Below are positions 41,136 to 50,724 of a DNA stretch of 64,000 bases, piece by piece (position 1 is the first letter of the stretch; the number at the start of each line of letters is the position of its first letter). Origin of the DNA: Pedobacter sp. (GTDB taxonomy: Bacteria > Bacteroidota > Bacteroidia > Sphingobacteriales > Sphingobacteriaceae); contig SEDO01000005.1 in the NCBI GenBank assembly GCA_004211595.1, forward strand, positions 1-64,000, given 5' to 3'. The notes under the pieces are model-generated. The model was not told the DNA's origin and searched no databases. It saw nothing but the letters and a program-made list of their open reading frames with translations. Position numbers and translations under genes: made by a program.

Positions 41136-41924
41136 TTATTCCATCGTAAACGATGGATTTTCGTTATAAGCAATCAAAGCTTTTTGATTCTTATAACCAT
41201 TGCGTTTCGGATTTTCCAAAATTTCTTTCACCGACATCAACTTGTACACATAGGCACCGGTTTCGCGATTCAATTTCATTTTGAAATAGTTATCCTGATT
41301 CTGACGAGTAATCTGCTTTTTTAAATGATTATCGCCTACATTATAAGCAGCTGCGACTAAAGTCCAGCTCCCAAATATTCGATGTAACTCTTTCAAGTAC
41401 TTACAAGCTGCCTCCGTAGATTTTTTAAGATTGTATCTTTCATCTACTTTTGCATTTACCTTTAACCCATATCCTTTGGCAGTGGCAGGCATAAATTGCC
41501 ATATTCCTGCTGCCCCCTTTGGAGATACGCCTTCCCTAAAGCCTGATTCCACTAAGGGAATATACTTAAAGTCATTTGGTATGCCATGCTTTGCTAAAAT
41601 GGGTTCTATAACAGGAAACCATTCAGTTGCTTTGCGATACAAACGGGTACTTTGCAAATTTTCATAGCCATAAGAGGCTAAAACTTGTTTCATCTTGTTT
41701 GCAACACGTTGGTCGCCCTCCGGCAGGCCTTCGTTTGCAAATTCGAGGTCTTCAATAGTGAATTCCTCTTCTTCTTCTTCATAATTTGTTTTAACAGTAT
41801 TATCTGCCAAAACGATACTGTTTTTTAGATTTGTTTTTCCAGTTGGTTGTGTATGAGCGAACACTTTTGCCATCACCAAAAGGCTTAAGCCAATGGCGAA
41901 TGGTATGAGGTGTTTCCTAATCAT
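41136..41924 (-). CDS. Lytic transglycosylase (SLT domain)
   Basis: IPNDFKYIPLVESGFREGVSPKGAAGIWQFMPATAKGYGL, AAYNVGDNHLKK; ATG 41924 preceded by AGGAGG. Confidence 0.94.
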   Translation of the reverse strand: MIRKHLIPFAIGLSLLVMAKVFAHTQPTGKTNLKNSIVLADNTVKTNYEEEEEEFTIEDLEFANEGLPEGDQRVANKMKQVLASYGYENLQSTRLYRKATEWFPVIEPILAKHGIPNDFKYIPLVESGFREGVSPKGAAGIWQFMPATAKGYGLKVNAKVDERYNLKKSTEAACKYLKELHRIFGSWTLVAAAYNVGDNHLKKQITRQNQDNYFKMKLNRETGAYVYKLMSVKEILENPKRNGYKNQKALIAYNENPSFTME

Positions 41925-41961
41925 CTTCCTCCTTTTTTTGGTGAACAATTAAAAAGCGGGG

Positions 41962-41994
41962 GCAAAGATACAAATTATTAATCTAATTATCAAA
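41962..41994 (-). promoter_or_regulatory. Bacteroidota -33/-7 promoter for the transglycosylase gene
   Basis: Minus strand TTTG (41994-41991) - 20 nt - TATCTTTGC (41970-41962); exact consensus. Confidence 0.75.
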
Positions 41995-42141
41995 TAGTTA
42001 CCAAAATCTCCCTTCTTTCGAGGCTATAAAGTATTGATAACAAGAAGCTAAGCAAAAAGTTTTAATGAGAGCAAAAAGCTGTAATTCCCGAATAATTTCT
42101 TAATTTTGCAAGCGCATAGTACATGCAGATAATTTGACATC

Positions 42142-43425
42142 ATGATAAAGAAAAATCAAAGGAACAGTCGGGATGACAAGTCCGGCTCGGGTAACGGCAG
42201 AACAGGAAAAAGAACGAGCCAAAATAGTAACTTCAGAGATAAAACTACAGACAAGAGAGAACGTTCATCTGAAGGCAATAAAGAATACAAAAATAGGGAT
42301 ACAGAAAAAGAAGGCAGAAAGCCTTTCACGGATTCTAGACCCTTCCGCAAAAGAGAAAGTCCTTCTTATTCCAGACAAGGTCAATCTGACTCCAAAAACT
42401 CCTTTAAAGAAAATAGTCGCCGACCATTCGGAGACGACAAACGTAAATCGTTTAATGATGACAAAAGAAAGTCATTCGGAGAGGATAAGAGAAAGTCATT
42501 CGGGGATGATACGCGAAAACCCTTTAATTCTGATAATCGTAGAGAAAGTGGTTTTGAGAAGCGTAGAGAAGGTGGATTCGAAAAACGTAGAGAAGGTGGT
42601 TTTGAGAAACGTCCAGGCTTCAAAGGTAGAAACTTTAGTGATAAGGCAAGCAGCGCTGAAAAATCTGCACCTATTTTAAGATCTCGTAAAAAGGAAGTTG
42701 AAAACGATGACTTAATTCGTTTAAATCGGTATATCGCCAATTCTGGCATTTGTTCTCGTAGAAAAGCAGATGAGCTGATTGCGGCAGGTGTAATCTCCGT
42801 AAATCATGTTATTATCTCAGAATTAGGCCATAAAGTAAATCCATTCAAAGATGAAATCAGATACAATGGAGAACTTTTAAAAAGAGAAAAAAAGGTTTAT
42901 GTATTATTAAACAAACCTAAAGACTATATCACCACGACAGATGATCCGCAAGAAAGAAAAACAGTCATGCAACTCGTAGAAAAGGCCAGTCGTGAAAGAA
43001 TTTATCCAGTAGGTCGTTTAGATAGAAATACTACCGGATTATTACTAATGACGAATGATGGCGATTTGGCGGATAAATTATCCCACCCTAAAAACGGGAT
43101 TACTAAAATATACCATGTAGAATTAGATAAAAACTTAAGCCAAGGCGATTTTAATAAAATTGAATTTGGGTTAGAACTTGAAGACGGAATTATTAAGCCT
43201 GATAACATACAATACGTTACAGGTGCTAGCAAGAAAGAAATCGGCATCCAGATTCACAGTGGTAAAAATCGTATTGTTAGAAGAATTTTTGAACACTTAG
43301 GGTATGATGTAGTAAAACTGGATCGTGTGGTGTATGGGAATTTAACAAAAAAAGATTTGCCAAGAGGTCGTTGGAGATATTTGGACGAAAAGGAACTAAT
43401 TCAAATCAAACATCTTATAAAATAG
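42142..43425 (+). CDS. rRNA pseudouridine synthase (RsuA/RluB family) with long basic repetitive N-terminal extension
   Basis: S4 domain RLNRYIANSGICSRRKADELIAAGVISVN; catalytic GRLDRNTTGLLLMTNDGDLA; about 195-residue K/R/D/S/G-rich N-terminus. Confidence 0.94.
   Translation: MIKKNQRNSRDDKSGSGNGRTGKRTSQNSNFRDKTTDKRERSSEGNKEYKNRDTEKEGRKPFTDSRPFRKRESPSYSRQGQSDSKNSFKENSRRPFGDDKRKSFNDDKRKSFGEDKRKSFGDDTRKPFNSDNRRESGFEKRREGGFEKRREGGFEKRPGFKGRNFSDKASSAEKSAPILRSRKKEVENDDLIRLNRYIANSGICSRRKADELIAAGVISVNHVIISELGHKVNPFKDEIRYNGELLKREKKVYVLLNKPKDYITTTDDPQERKTVMQLVEKASRERIYPVGRLDRNTTGLLLMTNDGDLADKLSHPKNGITKIYHVELDKNLSQGDFNKIEFGLELEDGIIKPDNIQYVTGASKKEIGIQIHSGKNRIVRRIFEHLGYDVVKLDRVVYGNLTKKDLPRGRWRYLDEKELIQIKHLIK
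42429..42612 (+). repeat. In-frame 24-bp repeats encoding DDKRKSFG-like and GFEKRREG octapeptides
   Basis: Translation DDKRKSFN DDKRKSFG EDKRKSFG DDTRKPFN SDNRRES GFEKRREG GFEKRREG GFEKR. Confidence 0.88.
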
Positions 43426-43481
43426 TTTCGTCAAGCAGAAAATTAACGCTGTAAGAAACTTAGAAACTGCTAATAATTTAG

Positions 43482-43512
43482 AAGCCCCCAAAAGCTATAC
43501 TTTTAGGGGCTT
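43482..43512. terminator. Bidirectional terminator between convergent pseudouridine synthase gene and bshA
   Basis: AAGCCCC-C-AAAAG CTATA CTTTT-A-GGGGCTT with T/A tracts. Confidence 0.87.
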
Positions 43513-43533
43513 TTATAATTTTTGATAAATCGA

Positions 43534-44691
43534 TTAACCTTTACAATCCTTCCACTGACATCCATAATCTCTCAGTACTTCTTGATAGTGATTTACATAT
43601 AAAGGCAAAATCTGCGCTAAATCAAATTCTTTTGCCCGCGTATAAGCGTTATCTTTAAAGCTAGTTAAACGCGTATCATCCGATAAAATTTTAATCGCAT
43701 TATTCGCCATATCATCCACATCCCCGATATTACTCATATATCCACAGAATCCATCAATATTTAATTCTGGCAAGCCTCCTGCATTTGTACTAATAACAGG
43801 TACCCGACAGGCCATCGCCTCTAAGGCAGCTAAGCCAAAACTTTCAGATTCGGAAGGCATTACAAACAAATCTGAAACTGATAAAATTTCTTCAATAGCA
43901 TCTTGTTTACCCAAAAAGCGCACATGCTCCGCAATTCCCAATTCCCGGCATAATTGCTCGTTCATATTTCTTTCCGGCCCATCTCCTACCATGAGTAATT
44001 TTGCAGGAATTTGTGCTAATACCTTTTGAAACATTAATATCACATCCCCTGTCCGCTTTACCTTTCGAAAATTAGATGTATGAATTAAAATCCGTTCATT
44101 GTTAGGAGCTATCGCCTTTTTAAAATGGTCTTTAGGCTGCAAACTAAATCTCGAAAAATCAATAAAATTTGGGATCACCCGAATTTCTTTGTGTATGTCA
44201 AAGTGATTATAAGTATCTTCTTTTAAACTTGCTGATACTGTGGTAATTCCATCACTTTTATTAATAGAAAATGTGACTACAGGTTTGTAAGTAGCATCCT
44301 TCCCCACCAAAGTAATATCCGTACCATGTAATGTCGTTACAAAGGGAATCTGAATTCCATAGGTGCTGGCTAAAATCTGTTTAGCCATAAAGGCTGCCGA
44401 TGCATGTGGAATGGCATAATGTACATGTAGTAAATCTAATTTCTCAAATCGAACCACATCTACCAATTTACTAGCCAAAGCCGATTCATAAGGCGCATAA
44501 TCAAATAAAGGATAATCCCTTACAGATACCTCATGATAAAATAAATTCTCCGAAAAGAAGTCTAATCGTGCGGGTTGACTATAGGTAATAAAATGAACTT
44601 GATGACCAGCTTTTGCTAAGGCTTTTCCAAGCTCCGTAGCAACAACCCCAGACCCACCGAAGGTGGGATAACAAACCATTCCTATTTTCAT
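43534..44691 (-). CDS. bshA: N-acetyl-alpha-D-glucosaminyl L-malate synthase BshA
   Basis: MKIGMVCYPTFGGSGVVATELGKALAKAGHQVHFITYSQP, LHVHYAIPHA, VPVISTNAGGLPELN. Confidence 0.95.
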   Translation of the reverse strand: MKIGMVCYPTFGGSGVVATELGKALAKAGHQVHFITYSQPARLDFFSENLFYHEVSVRDYPLFDYAPYESALASKLVDVVRFEKLDLLHVHYAIPHASAAFMAKQILASTYGIQIPFVTTLHGTDITLVGKDATYKPVVTFSINKSDGITTVSASLKEDTYNHFDIHKEIRVIPNFIDFSRFSLQPKDHFKKAIAPNNERILIHTSNFRKVKRTGDVILMFQKVLAQIPAKLLMVGDGPERNMNEQLCRELGIAEHVRFLGKQDAIEEILSVSDLFVMPSESESFGLAALEAMACRVPVISTNAGGLPELNIDGFCGYMSNIGDVDDMANNAIKILSDDTRLTSFKDNAYTRAKEFDLAQILPLYVNHYQEVLRDYGCQWKDCKG

Positions 44692-45173
44692 AAAGAAGCT
44701 AATTCATTTTTAATAACTAAATAGAGTTCATTAGGCCTTTGCGTACCAATAAAGTATTCTAAGCCATCCCTATCAGTTAATACAACAGCATCCTTGCCTG
44801 AAGCATAAAAACGAATAGAACCATTTCGATGAAGGTTATAAACCGGATTATTAAATAAATAATGACTATATACATCCTTACGAATGTCTACAATACTATT
44901 TAAATCGATTTTAACTTTTTTAGTAGTCCAAAGTCCATCTAGAATGACACTTTTATTCTCTACAACAGTTTTGTATTGAATCATAAATAACATTAAGATG
45001 GAGACGGCAATAATGCCAAAACCTACGACTAAAAATAAATCTACAGTATTATTTCTATCTCGTTCATAAACATAGGCAGCAAAACAAAATGCAGCCATAA
45101 TTAATCGGATGCAAATCCGAATATAATCTCTACCTATATATTGTTTTTCGCTAAATGCTGGTTTATTTTCCAT
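44688..45173 (-). CDS. Hypothetical membrane protein, two TM segments
   Basis: MENKPAFSEKQYIGRDYIRICIRLIMAAFCFAAYVYERDR; translationally coupled to tilS (11-nt overlap) and bshA (4-nt overlap). No family recognised with certainty. Confidence 0.75.
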   Translation of the reverse strand: MENKPAFSEKQYIGRDYIRICIRLIMAAFCFAAYVYERDRNNTVDLFLVVGFGIIAVSILMLFMIQYKTVVENKSVILDGLWTTKKVKIDLNSIVDIRKDVYSHYLFNNPVYNLHRNGSIRFYASGKDAVVLTDRDGLEYFIGTQRPNELYLVIKNELASL

Positions 45174-46545
45174 GTTTAAAATTCCATTCGAATATAGCAA
45201 CTTTTTTGGTGTCGTTAGTAATTTTATAATGATTGTCCATACGATATGGAATTACCCAGACAATTCTATCTTGTGCATCACACAACAGCGGGATACGATG
45301 CTTTTGATGCTGAGGAATTTTCAAGCCAATAAAAAAGTCACTAATTTTTTTTGAACCTTGCATCCCTAAAGGTTTAAATTTATCTCCCGGCCTATAATAG
45401 CGTAATTGCAGGGGAAATTCCAAGCGATCAGCATCCAATCTAATTTGTTGAGACTGAATGCCTTCACCAGCCTTAAATCCAGCATTCTGAACCGAATTTT
45501 CAATATCCTGGGTGGCTTCAGTTATGACAAATGACAAGTAACCAGTGCCAAAATTATTATCTCCCAACTGAACAGATAATTGCTCCACCATATTCCCTGA
45601 ATGAGGCAATAAGTAAACCTTATCACGGTCAATTCTCAATTGAAAGCTATCATTCTCAAAATAACGACCGCTCTCTCCCCTTTTTAGGCAGTCAATAATA
45701 TCCCTAATATTAGTACCTGAAAATCCATAAGGCTTTAACAATTGAAAGAGTAAGAGACCAATGGGATTTAAATTAAGAGCATCTTGTTTATTAAAATAGA
45801 CAATTCCTCCTTCATCCTTGGCGAAAAATTGCACTTTTAAACTTTCCACCTGTAAGTCTAAAAATTGCTCTATTTCAGCAAAGCGACGTATATTTTCCTG
45901 AAAGCATTCTTCTAATTTGGGATTCAATTGCTTTAAAACAGGCACCACCTCATGCCGAATTAAATTTCGACTATAATCTGTCTTGGCATTAGAACTATCT
46001 TCTACAAATGCTAGCTTTTCCTGGTATACAGTTTTTTCAATCTGCTCTGCCGTTAAAAACATCAATGGTCTCACCAAATTCTTCCGTTTAGGTAAAATCC
46101 CATGTAACCCAGCAATCCCAGTACCTCTTACTAAGTTCCACAATAAGGTTTCCATAGCATCGTTTTGATGATGTGCCGAGGCGATATAATCAAAGTCTTC
46201 AGCCTCACATAAGGAATTAAACCAATGATAGCGTAAATCTCGAGCAGCCATTTGAATAGATACTTGATTATTTTCGGCATAAGATTTGGTTTCAAATCTT
46301 TTTACAAAAACAGGCACTTGAAGTTGCTGAGCAAATTGACGTACAAAGGCTTCGTCTCTTTCAGACTCTGCACCCCTCAATTGAAAATTACAATGCGCTA
46401 TAGCAAATGAAAAACCAGCTTTTGAAAATAAATGAGCCATCAATACTGAATCCTTACCGCCTGAAACAGCTAATAAAATGCGGTCTTGAGGTAAAAATAA
46501 ACCCTGAGAATCAATATATTCTTGAAAGGCAGCTAAGACGTTCAT
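45163..46545 (-). CDS. tilS: tRNA(Ile)-lysidine synthetase
   Basis: ILLAVSGGKDSVLMAHLF PP-loop, IASAHHQNDAMETLLWNLVRGTGIAGLHGI, PLGMQGSKKISDFFIGLKIPQHQKHRIPLL. Confidence 0.97.
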   Translation of the reverse strand: MNVLAAFQEYIDSQGLFLPQDRILLAVSGGKDSVLMAHLFSKAGFSFAIAHCNFQLRGAESERDEAFVRQFAQQLQVPVFVKRFETKSYAENNQVSIQMAARDLRYHWFNSLCEAEDFDYIASAHHQNDAMETLLWNLVRGTGIAGLHGILPKRKNLVRPLMFLTAEQIEKTVYQEKLAFVEDSSNAKTDYSRNLIRHEVVPVLKQLNPKLEECFQENIRRFAEIEQFLDLQVESLKVQFFAKDEGGIVYFNKQDALNLNPIGLLLFQLLKPYGFSGTNIRDIIDCLKRGESGRYFENDSFQLRIDRDKVYLLPHSGNMVEQLSVQLGDNNFGTGYLSFVITEATQDIENSVQNAGFKAGEGIQSQQIRLDADRLEFPLQLRYYRPGDKFKPLGMQGSKKISDFFIGLKIPQHQKHRIPLLCDAQDRIVWVIPYRMDNHYKITNDTKKVAIFEWNFKHGK

Positions 46546-46616
46546 TGCTCAAAAATATTTAAATAATTCCAGCATTACTTGCTCCAACAAAAAAAAATTA
46601 AACATAACTTTGTAAA

Positions 46617-48821
46617 GTGTTAAAAACTCGTTTTTTATTAATTTTAATATGCCTTCCAGTCTTCCTATTTGGGCAGGCCACTACGCAGATTCAATTAACA
46701 GAATCTGAAAATCTTGAAGTAGATGTTGCGAAAGGTTTATCGCGAGTTAAAAAGCCTGTTTTCGTACATCAAGGGGCCATCATGACCTGTGATAGTGCTC
46801 ATTATTGGAAAGAGAAAAATTACTTTGAAGCCTTTGGGAATGTGCGTATTAATCAAGATACCATCAACATAAGTTCAGATTTATTGAATTATAATGGGAA
46901 TACGAAAGATGCACATCTCATCCGAAATGTACGCATGTCTGATCCTTCTAGTATACTCACCACTAATATTTTTTATTATAATACCGCTACTCGTATTGGA
47001 CGCTACCTTACCAATGGTAAAATTCAAAATAAAGAAGCCACTGTAACAAGTAAAAGAGGCTATTATTTTGCCAGTTCAAATGATGCCTATTTTAGAGAAA
47101 ACGTGGTAGTAGTAACTAACCAAGTTACCGTTAAATCAGATACATTGCGCTATAACACTAATACCAACGAAACCTATTTCTATGGCCCCACCGATTTATT
47201 TGGTAAAACGGATACCCTTTATACCGAAAACGGTCAATACAATACCAAAACCCAACGCTTTTTTGCAGGGAAAAATAATCTCTATACGCAAAATACCAAA
47301 ACCCTTCGGGGCGATAGCTTATATTATGACGGAATAAAAGGTTACGGCAAAGCGGTTCGAAACATTGTCTTCACGGATTCCCAAGATCAATTAGAACTCC
47401 ATGGGCAATTAGGGGAATACTTTAAAGAGAGTGAGAAAGTCAGGGTCACCGATAGAGCCTATGTTGCCCTATCCACCCAAGATTCTATTTCAGTAAATGG
47501 GAAAAAAGTAGCAGATACCTTATGGCTAGGCGCTAAAGTGTTGGAAGCTGAAATGATGCTCCAGTCGAAGCTAAAATTAGTGGCCAAACCTGTAGTGATT
47601 GCCGATGAGGAAATAGGAAAAGATCCCGATCCGGTTCCATTACCTCCACTCCCGGGCTCCATTCCAAAAGTTTCAGACAGTGTGGCTATTCAAAAAAATA
47701 AAATAGCCGACAGCTTAAATATTAAAGGTTTGAGTCCGGTAGATAGTTTAAAACTTTTAAATCTTAAATTACCGGATAGCCTTCATCTACTTACTCAAAG
47801 CACACTCGACAGCTTAAAACAATGGAAGTTAAAACTTCCTGATAGTGTAAAAAACTTGACCCAAGCCAAACTGGATGTACTTAAACAATTCAATAAGTTT
47901 CCATTAGACACCAATAAAGTGATTCAGGCAAATCCCGCAGATAGTTTAATTTCTGTGGTTACCAAAACAGTGGATTCCACAACTAAACTTACCAGCCCTA
48001 AAATTCAGGAGGTCATAGATCCCAAAGTAATAAACATACCTAAAGACAGCCTAAAAGCGGCTCCAGTAGACACCGTAAAAACGAGGATAATCCGGGCGTA
48101 CGAAGGCACTAAAATCTTTAAATCTAATCTTCAGGCTAAAGCAGATTCACTCTTCTTTGCAGCTGCTGACTCTACCTTGAGGCTCTATCGAGAACCCATC
48201 ATTTGGTCGGATAGTACGCAGCTATATGGGGACACGATACATGTACAAATTAGGGGCAAAAAAATTGATAATGCCCAGCTATTTCAAAATGCTTTTATTG
48301 CTTCCCAACAAACTGATACAGCCAAGTTTAATCAAATTAAGGGGTCAGTTATAACTGCCTTTTTCGAGGAAGGTGAAATTCGAGATATGTATGTGGATGG
48401 GAATTCAGAATCAGTGGTGTATGAAAAAAATGAGAAACAGCAATATAGTTCTAATCAAACGGTATCTGCTCGTATTAGATTATTATTTAAAAATAAAGAG
48501 CTTCACGAAATCCATGCCATTAAAGTGATGGCAGGAGATTTTACCACTGCTGAAGCAGGAGCTAGTAATATTATACTTACGGATTTTATTTGGAAACCCG
48601 AACTCAGGCCACTGGATAAAAAAGAAATAACCGGCGTGATTAAACCAGCACAAATACCTGTTAAGGGCAAAGCCTCCACAGCAACTAAAACCCCAACTAA
48701 AGCACCAGTAAAGACACCTGTTAAAACTACGGCGAAACCAGATACAAAACCAACAGCTAAACCAGTCACAAAACCGGAAGCTAAGCCGGAAGCAAAACCG
48801 GCAGCTAAACCAGCAGCTTAA
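46617..48821 (+). CDS. OstA-like/LPS-assembly (LptA/LptD N-terminal-like) protein with low-complexity insert and KP-rich tail
   Basis: GAIMTCDSAHYWKEKNYFEAFGNVRINQDTINISSDLLNYNGNTKDAHLIRNV... repeated OstA modules; GTG start. Confidence 0.87.
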   Translation: MLKTRFLLILICLPVFLFGQATTQIQLTESENLEVDVAKGLSRVKKPVFVHQGAIMTCDSAHYWKEKNYFEAFGNVRINQDTINISSDLLNYNGNTKDAHLIRNVRMSDPSSILTTNIFYYNTATRIGRYLTNGKIQNKEATVTSKRGYYFASSNDAYFRENVVVVTNQVTVKSDTLRYNTNTNETYFYGPTDLFGKTDTLYTENGQYNTKTQRFFAGKNNLYTQNTKTLRGDSLYYDGIKGYGKAVRNIVFTDSQDQLELHGQLGEYFKESEKVRVTDRAYVALSTQDSISVNGKKVADTLWLGAKVLEAEMMLQSKLKLVAKPVVIADEEIGKDPDPVPLPPLPGSIPKVSDSVAIQKNKIADSLNIKGLSPVDSLKLLNLKLPDSLHLLTQSTLDSLKQWKLKLPDSVKNLTQAKLDVLKQFNKFPLDTNKVIQANPADSLISVVTKTVDSTTKLTSPKIQEVIDPKVINIPKDSLKAAPVDTVKTRIIRAYEGTKIFKSNLQAKADSLFFAAADSTLRLYREPIIWSDSTQLYGDTIHVQIRGKKIDNAQLFQNAFIASQQTDTAKFNQIKGSVITAFFEEGEIRDMYVDGNSESVVYEKNEKQQYSSNQTVSARIRLLFKNKELHEIHAIKVMAGDFTTAEAGASNIILTDFIWKPELRPLDKKEITGVIKPAQIPVKGKASTATKTPTKAPVKTPVKTTAKPDTKPTAKPVTKPEAKPEAKPAAKPAA

Positions 48822-48863
48822 GATATCTAAAAACTAGGATTGAAGCACAACAATATACCGTAA

Positions 48864-49442
48864 TTAAACTTGAGCTTTTAAAAAGTCTCTTAATTTGGCA
48901 ACCGCAAGGGCTCTATGGCTTATTTTATTTTTTTCCGTAGCGTCCATTTCAGCAAAGGTTTGAGCATAGCCTTCCGGCACAAAGATAGGATCATATCCAA
49001 ATCCAGCCTTACCTCGTGGGGCTGTTAATAAATTTCCGAATACTTTTCCTTCAAATAGATAAGCCTCTCCCCGAAATTGAAGGGAAATAGCACAAGTAAA
49101 ATTGGCTCTTCTATTTGCTATCCCAGCCATCTTATTTAGCAAAAATTCCATATTCAACACATCCCCTCTTGCTCCTGCGTAACGAGCTGAATAAATGCCC
49201 GGTTCACCATTTAAAACCTCTACTTCTAAACCACTATCATCTGCAAAACCATCTAATTTATAATGGGTTTTAATGTACGCTGTTTTTAACGCTGCATTTT
49301 CTGCAAAACTAATTCCTGTTTCAGGGATATCAGCCATACACCCTATATCGGCCAAATTCAAAATTTTATATTCCGGAGCTAATAAAGCCTGCATTTCCTC
49401 CGTCTTCTTTTTATTCTGACTGGCAAAAACCATTTCTATCAT
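48864..49442 (-). CDS. rdgB: Non-canonical purine NTP pyrophosphatase
   Basis: MVFASQNKKKTEEMQALL, FADDSGLEVEVLNGEPGIYSARYAG, GFGYDPIFVPEGY, KNKISHRALA. Start 49442 forms an ATGA overlap with the upstream gene. Confidence 0.96.
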   Translation of the reverse strand: MIEMVFASQNKKKTEEMQALLAPEYKILNLADIGCMADIPETGISFAENAALKTAYIKTHYKLDGFADDSGLEVEVLNGEPGIYSARYAGARGDVLNMEFLLNKMAGIANRRANFTCAISLQFRGEAYLFEGKVFGNLLTAPRGKAGFGYDPIFVPEGYAQTFAEMDATEKNKISHRALAVAKLRDFLKAQV

Positions 49443-49990
49443 GGAAATAATACTTTTAATTGTGACCAAAAAGCTCGTTTGGCTTGTACATCATCTTTAA
49501 GAGCTGTTAAATGATGTGTTAAAATAAATTTCACCCCAGCTTGTTCATGAATAGCATTAAAAGGAAGTTCACCTAAGCCTAAAAGCTCACTATTCATCCC
49601 AAAAGACAATACCCGTTGAGAGGTTAATACACGCGTAAAATCCTGAAATAAATAATCCGTATGGGCATCCCAAAATACTAAAGCATAATCGGATACTTTA
49701 ATTTTGATAGCCTCTAAAATAGCCATTAACAATTTTCGTTCTTCCGCATGTAAATCTTTATGCAAAGTATCCTTTAAAAGAATTAAAATTCTCTGTCCAT
49801 TCCCTCCTAAATAATTTAATGGCGCTAAGGATTTTTCTGCCTTCCCTACACCAGTCTCCGCTATTTCTGAAATAAGTTCTTCTTGTTTAACTTCATCTTG
49901 AGAATTTAGCTTGGTATCAGGAAACACATAAAGCTCCTCTTGGAAAAATAAACGAAGCGCCTGAGCGTTATCAATTTGTAATGGATTCAT
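49439..49990 (-). CDS. Hypothetical protein
   Basis: 183-aa ORF, coupled to rdgB; no recognised motif. Confidence 0.75.
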   Translation of the reverse strand: MNPLQIDNAQALRLFFQEELYVFPDTKLNSQDEVKQEELISEIAETGVGKAEKSLAPLNYLGGNGQRILILLKDTLHKDLHAEERKLLMAILEAIKIKVSDYALVFWDAHTDYLFQDFTRVLTSQRVLSFGMNSELLGLGELPFNAIHEQAGVKFILTHHLTALKDDVQAKRAFWSQLKVLFP

Positions 49991-50047
49991 CTTTTTGATA
50001 AAAAATTCTGTTAAAATTAGTTAAATATCTTATTATAGCCTGCTAAA

Positions 50048-50683
50048 TTGTTATTTTTATATCTTCAACAAATATTGTCATCAGCTTTAGTGAAAAAAGT
50101 AATTCTTCTATTAATTCTCTTTGGAGTCCCAATATGGGTTCAAGCACAGGTTGTTGCCACTATCAACGACAAAAGTATCAGCAGTAAAGAGTTTTTGTGG
50201 GTTTACAAAAAAAATAACCTCGGCAAAAATCAGCCTAGTTATGAGGAATTGTCAAAATACCTCGACCTTTATCTTAATTTTAAATTAAAAGTACTGGATG
50301 CTAAAAATTTAGGCCTTGATAAAGACCCTTCATATCAAGCTGAAATCGAAGGTTATGAAAAAGCCCTAAAAGCCCAAAAAAAATCAGCCCCTAGAAATTC
50401 AGAATTCGATTTTATCATGAATGAATATCGCGAAGGCGTACTCATGTTTAATATATCTGAACAAAAGGTATGGAATAAAGCCACTGAAGATGAAGAAGCT
50501 TTAAAAGTAATTTATGAAAGTCGCCAAAAAACAGAATACCTCGAAAAATCTTTTGAAGAAGTAAGAGGAGAAATCAGCATGATTTATCAATCCCAATTAG
50601 AAAATGCTTGGCTCACCCATCTTAAAAATAAATACACCATAAAAATTAATGAATCTGAATTGCGAAAGTTAGCAAAACTCTAA
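50048..50683 (+). CDS. PpiC/SurA-type N-terminal chaperone-like protein lacking a recognisable rotamase domain
   Basis: VVATINDKSISSKEFLWVYKKNNLG...YLDLYLNFKLKVLDAKNLGLDKDPSYQAEIEGYEKALKAQ, then YREGVLMFNISEQKVWNKA...and a C-terminal EVRGEISMIYQSQLENAWLTHLKNKYTIKI. Confidence 0.8.
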   Translation: MLFLYLQQILSSALVKKVILLLILFGVPIWVQAQVVATINDKSISSKEFLWVYKKNNLGKNQPSYEELSKYLDLYLNFKLKVLDAKNLGLDKDPSYQAEIEGYEKALKAQKKSAPRNSEFDFIMNEYREGVLMFNISEQKVWNKATEDEEALKVIYESRQKTEYLEKSFEEVRGEISMIYQSQLENAWLTHLKNKYTIKINESELRKLAKL

Positions 50684-50693
50684 GCCTTATTTA

Positions 50694-50702
50694 TAACTTT
50701 GC
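50694..50702 (+). promoter_or_regulatory. Possible -7 element upstream of the SurA-like gene
   Basis: TAACTTTGC matches TAnnTTTGC; no clear -33 TTTG. Confidence 0.4.
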
Positions 50703-50724
50703 AGTCGCAATACGTAGTACGAAC

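Noticed and set aside
42173-42679. ORF 42173..42679 (+, 168 aa)
   Set aside because: Out-of-frame reading of the repetitive N-terminus of the pseudouridine synthase gene; the real frame continues into S4 and catalytic domains.
42381-42749. ORF 42381..42749 (-, 122 aa)
   Set aside because: Antisense shadow of the same 24-bp repeats (LRFSNPPSLRFSKP...).
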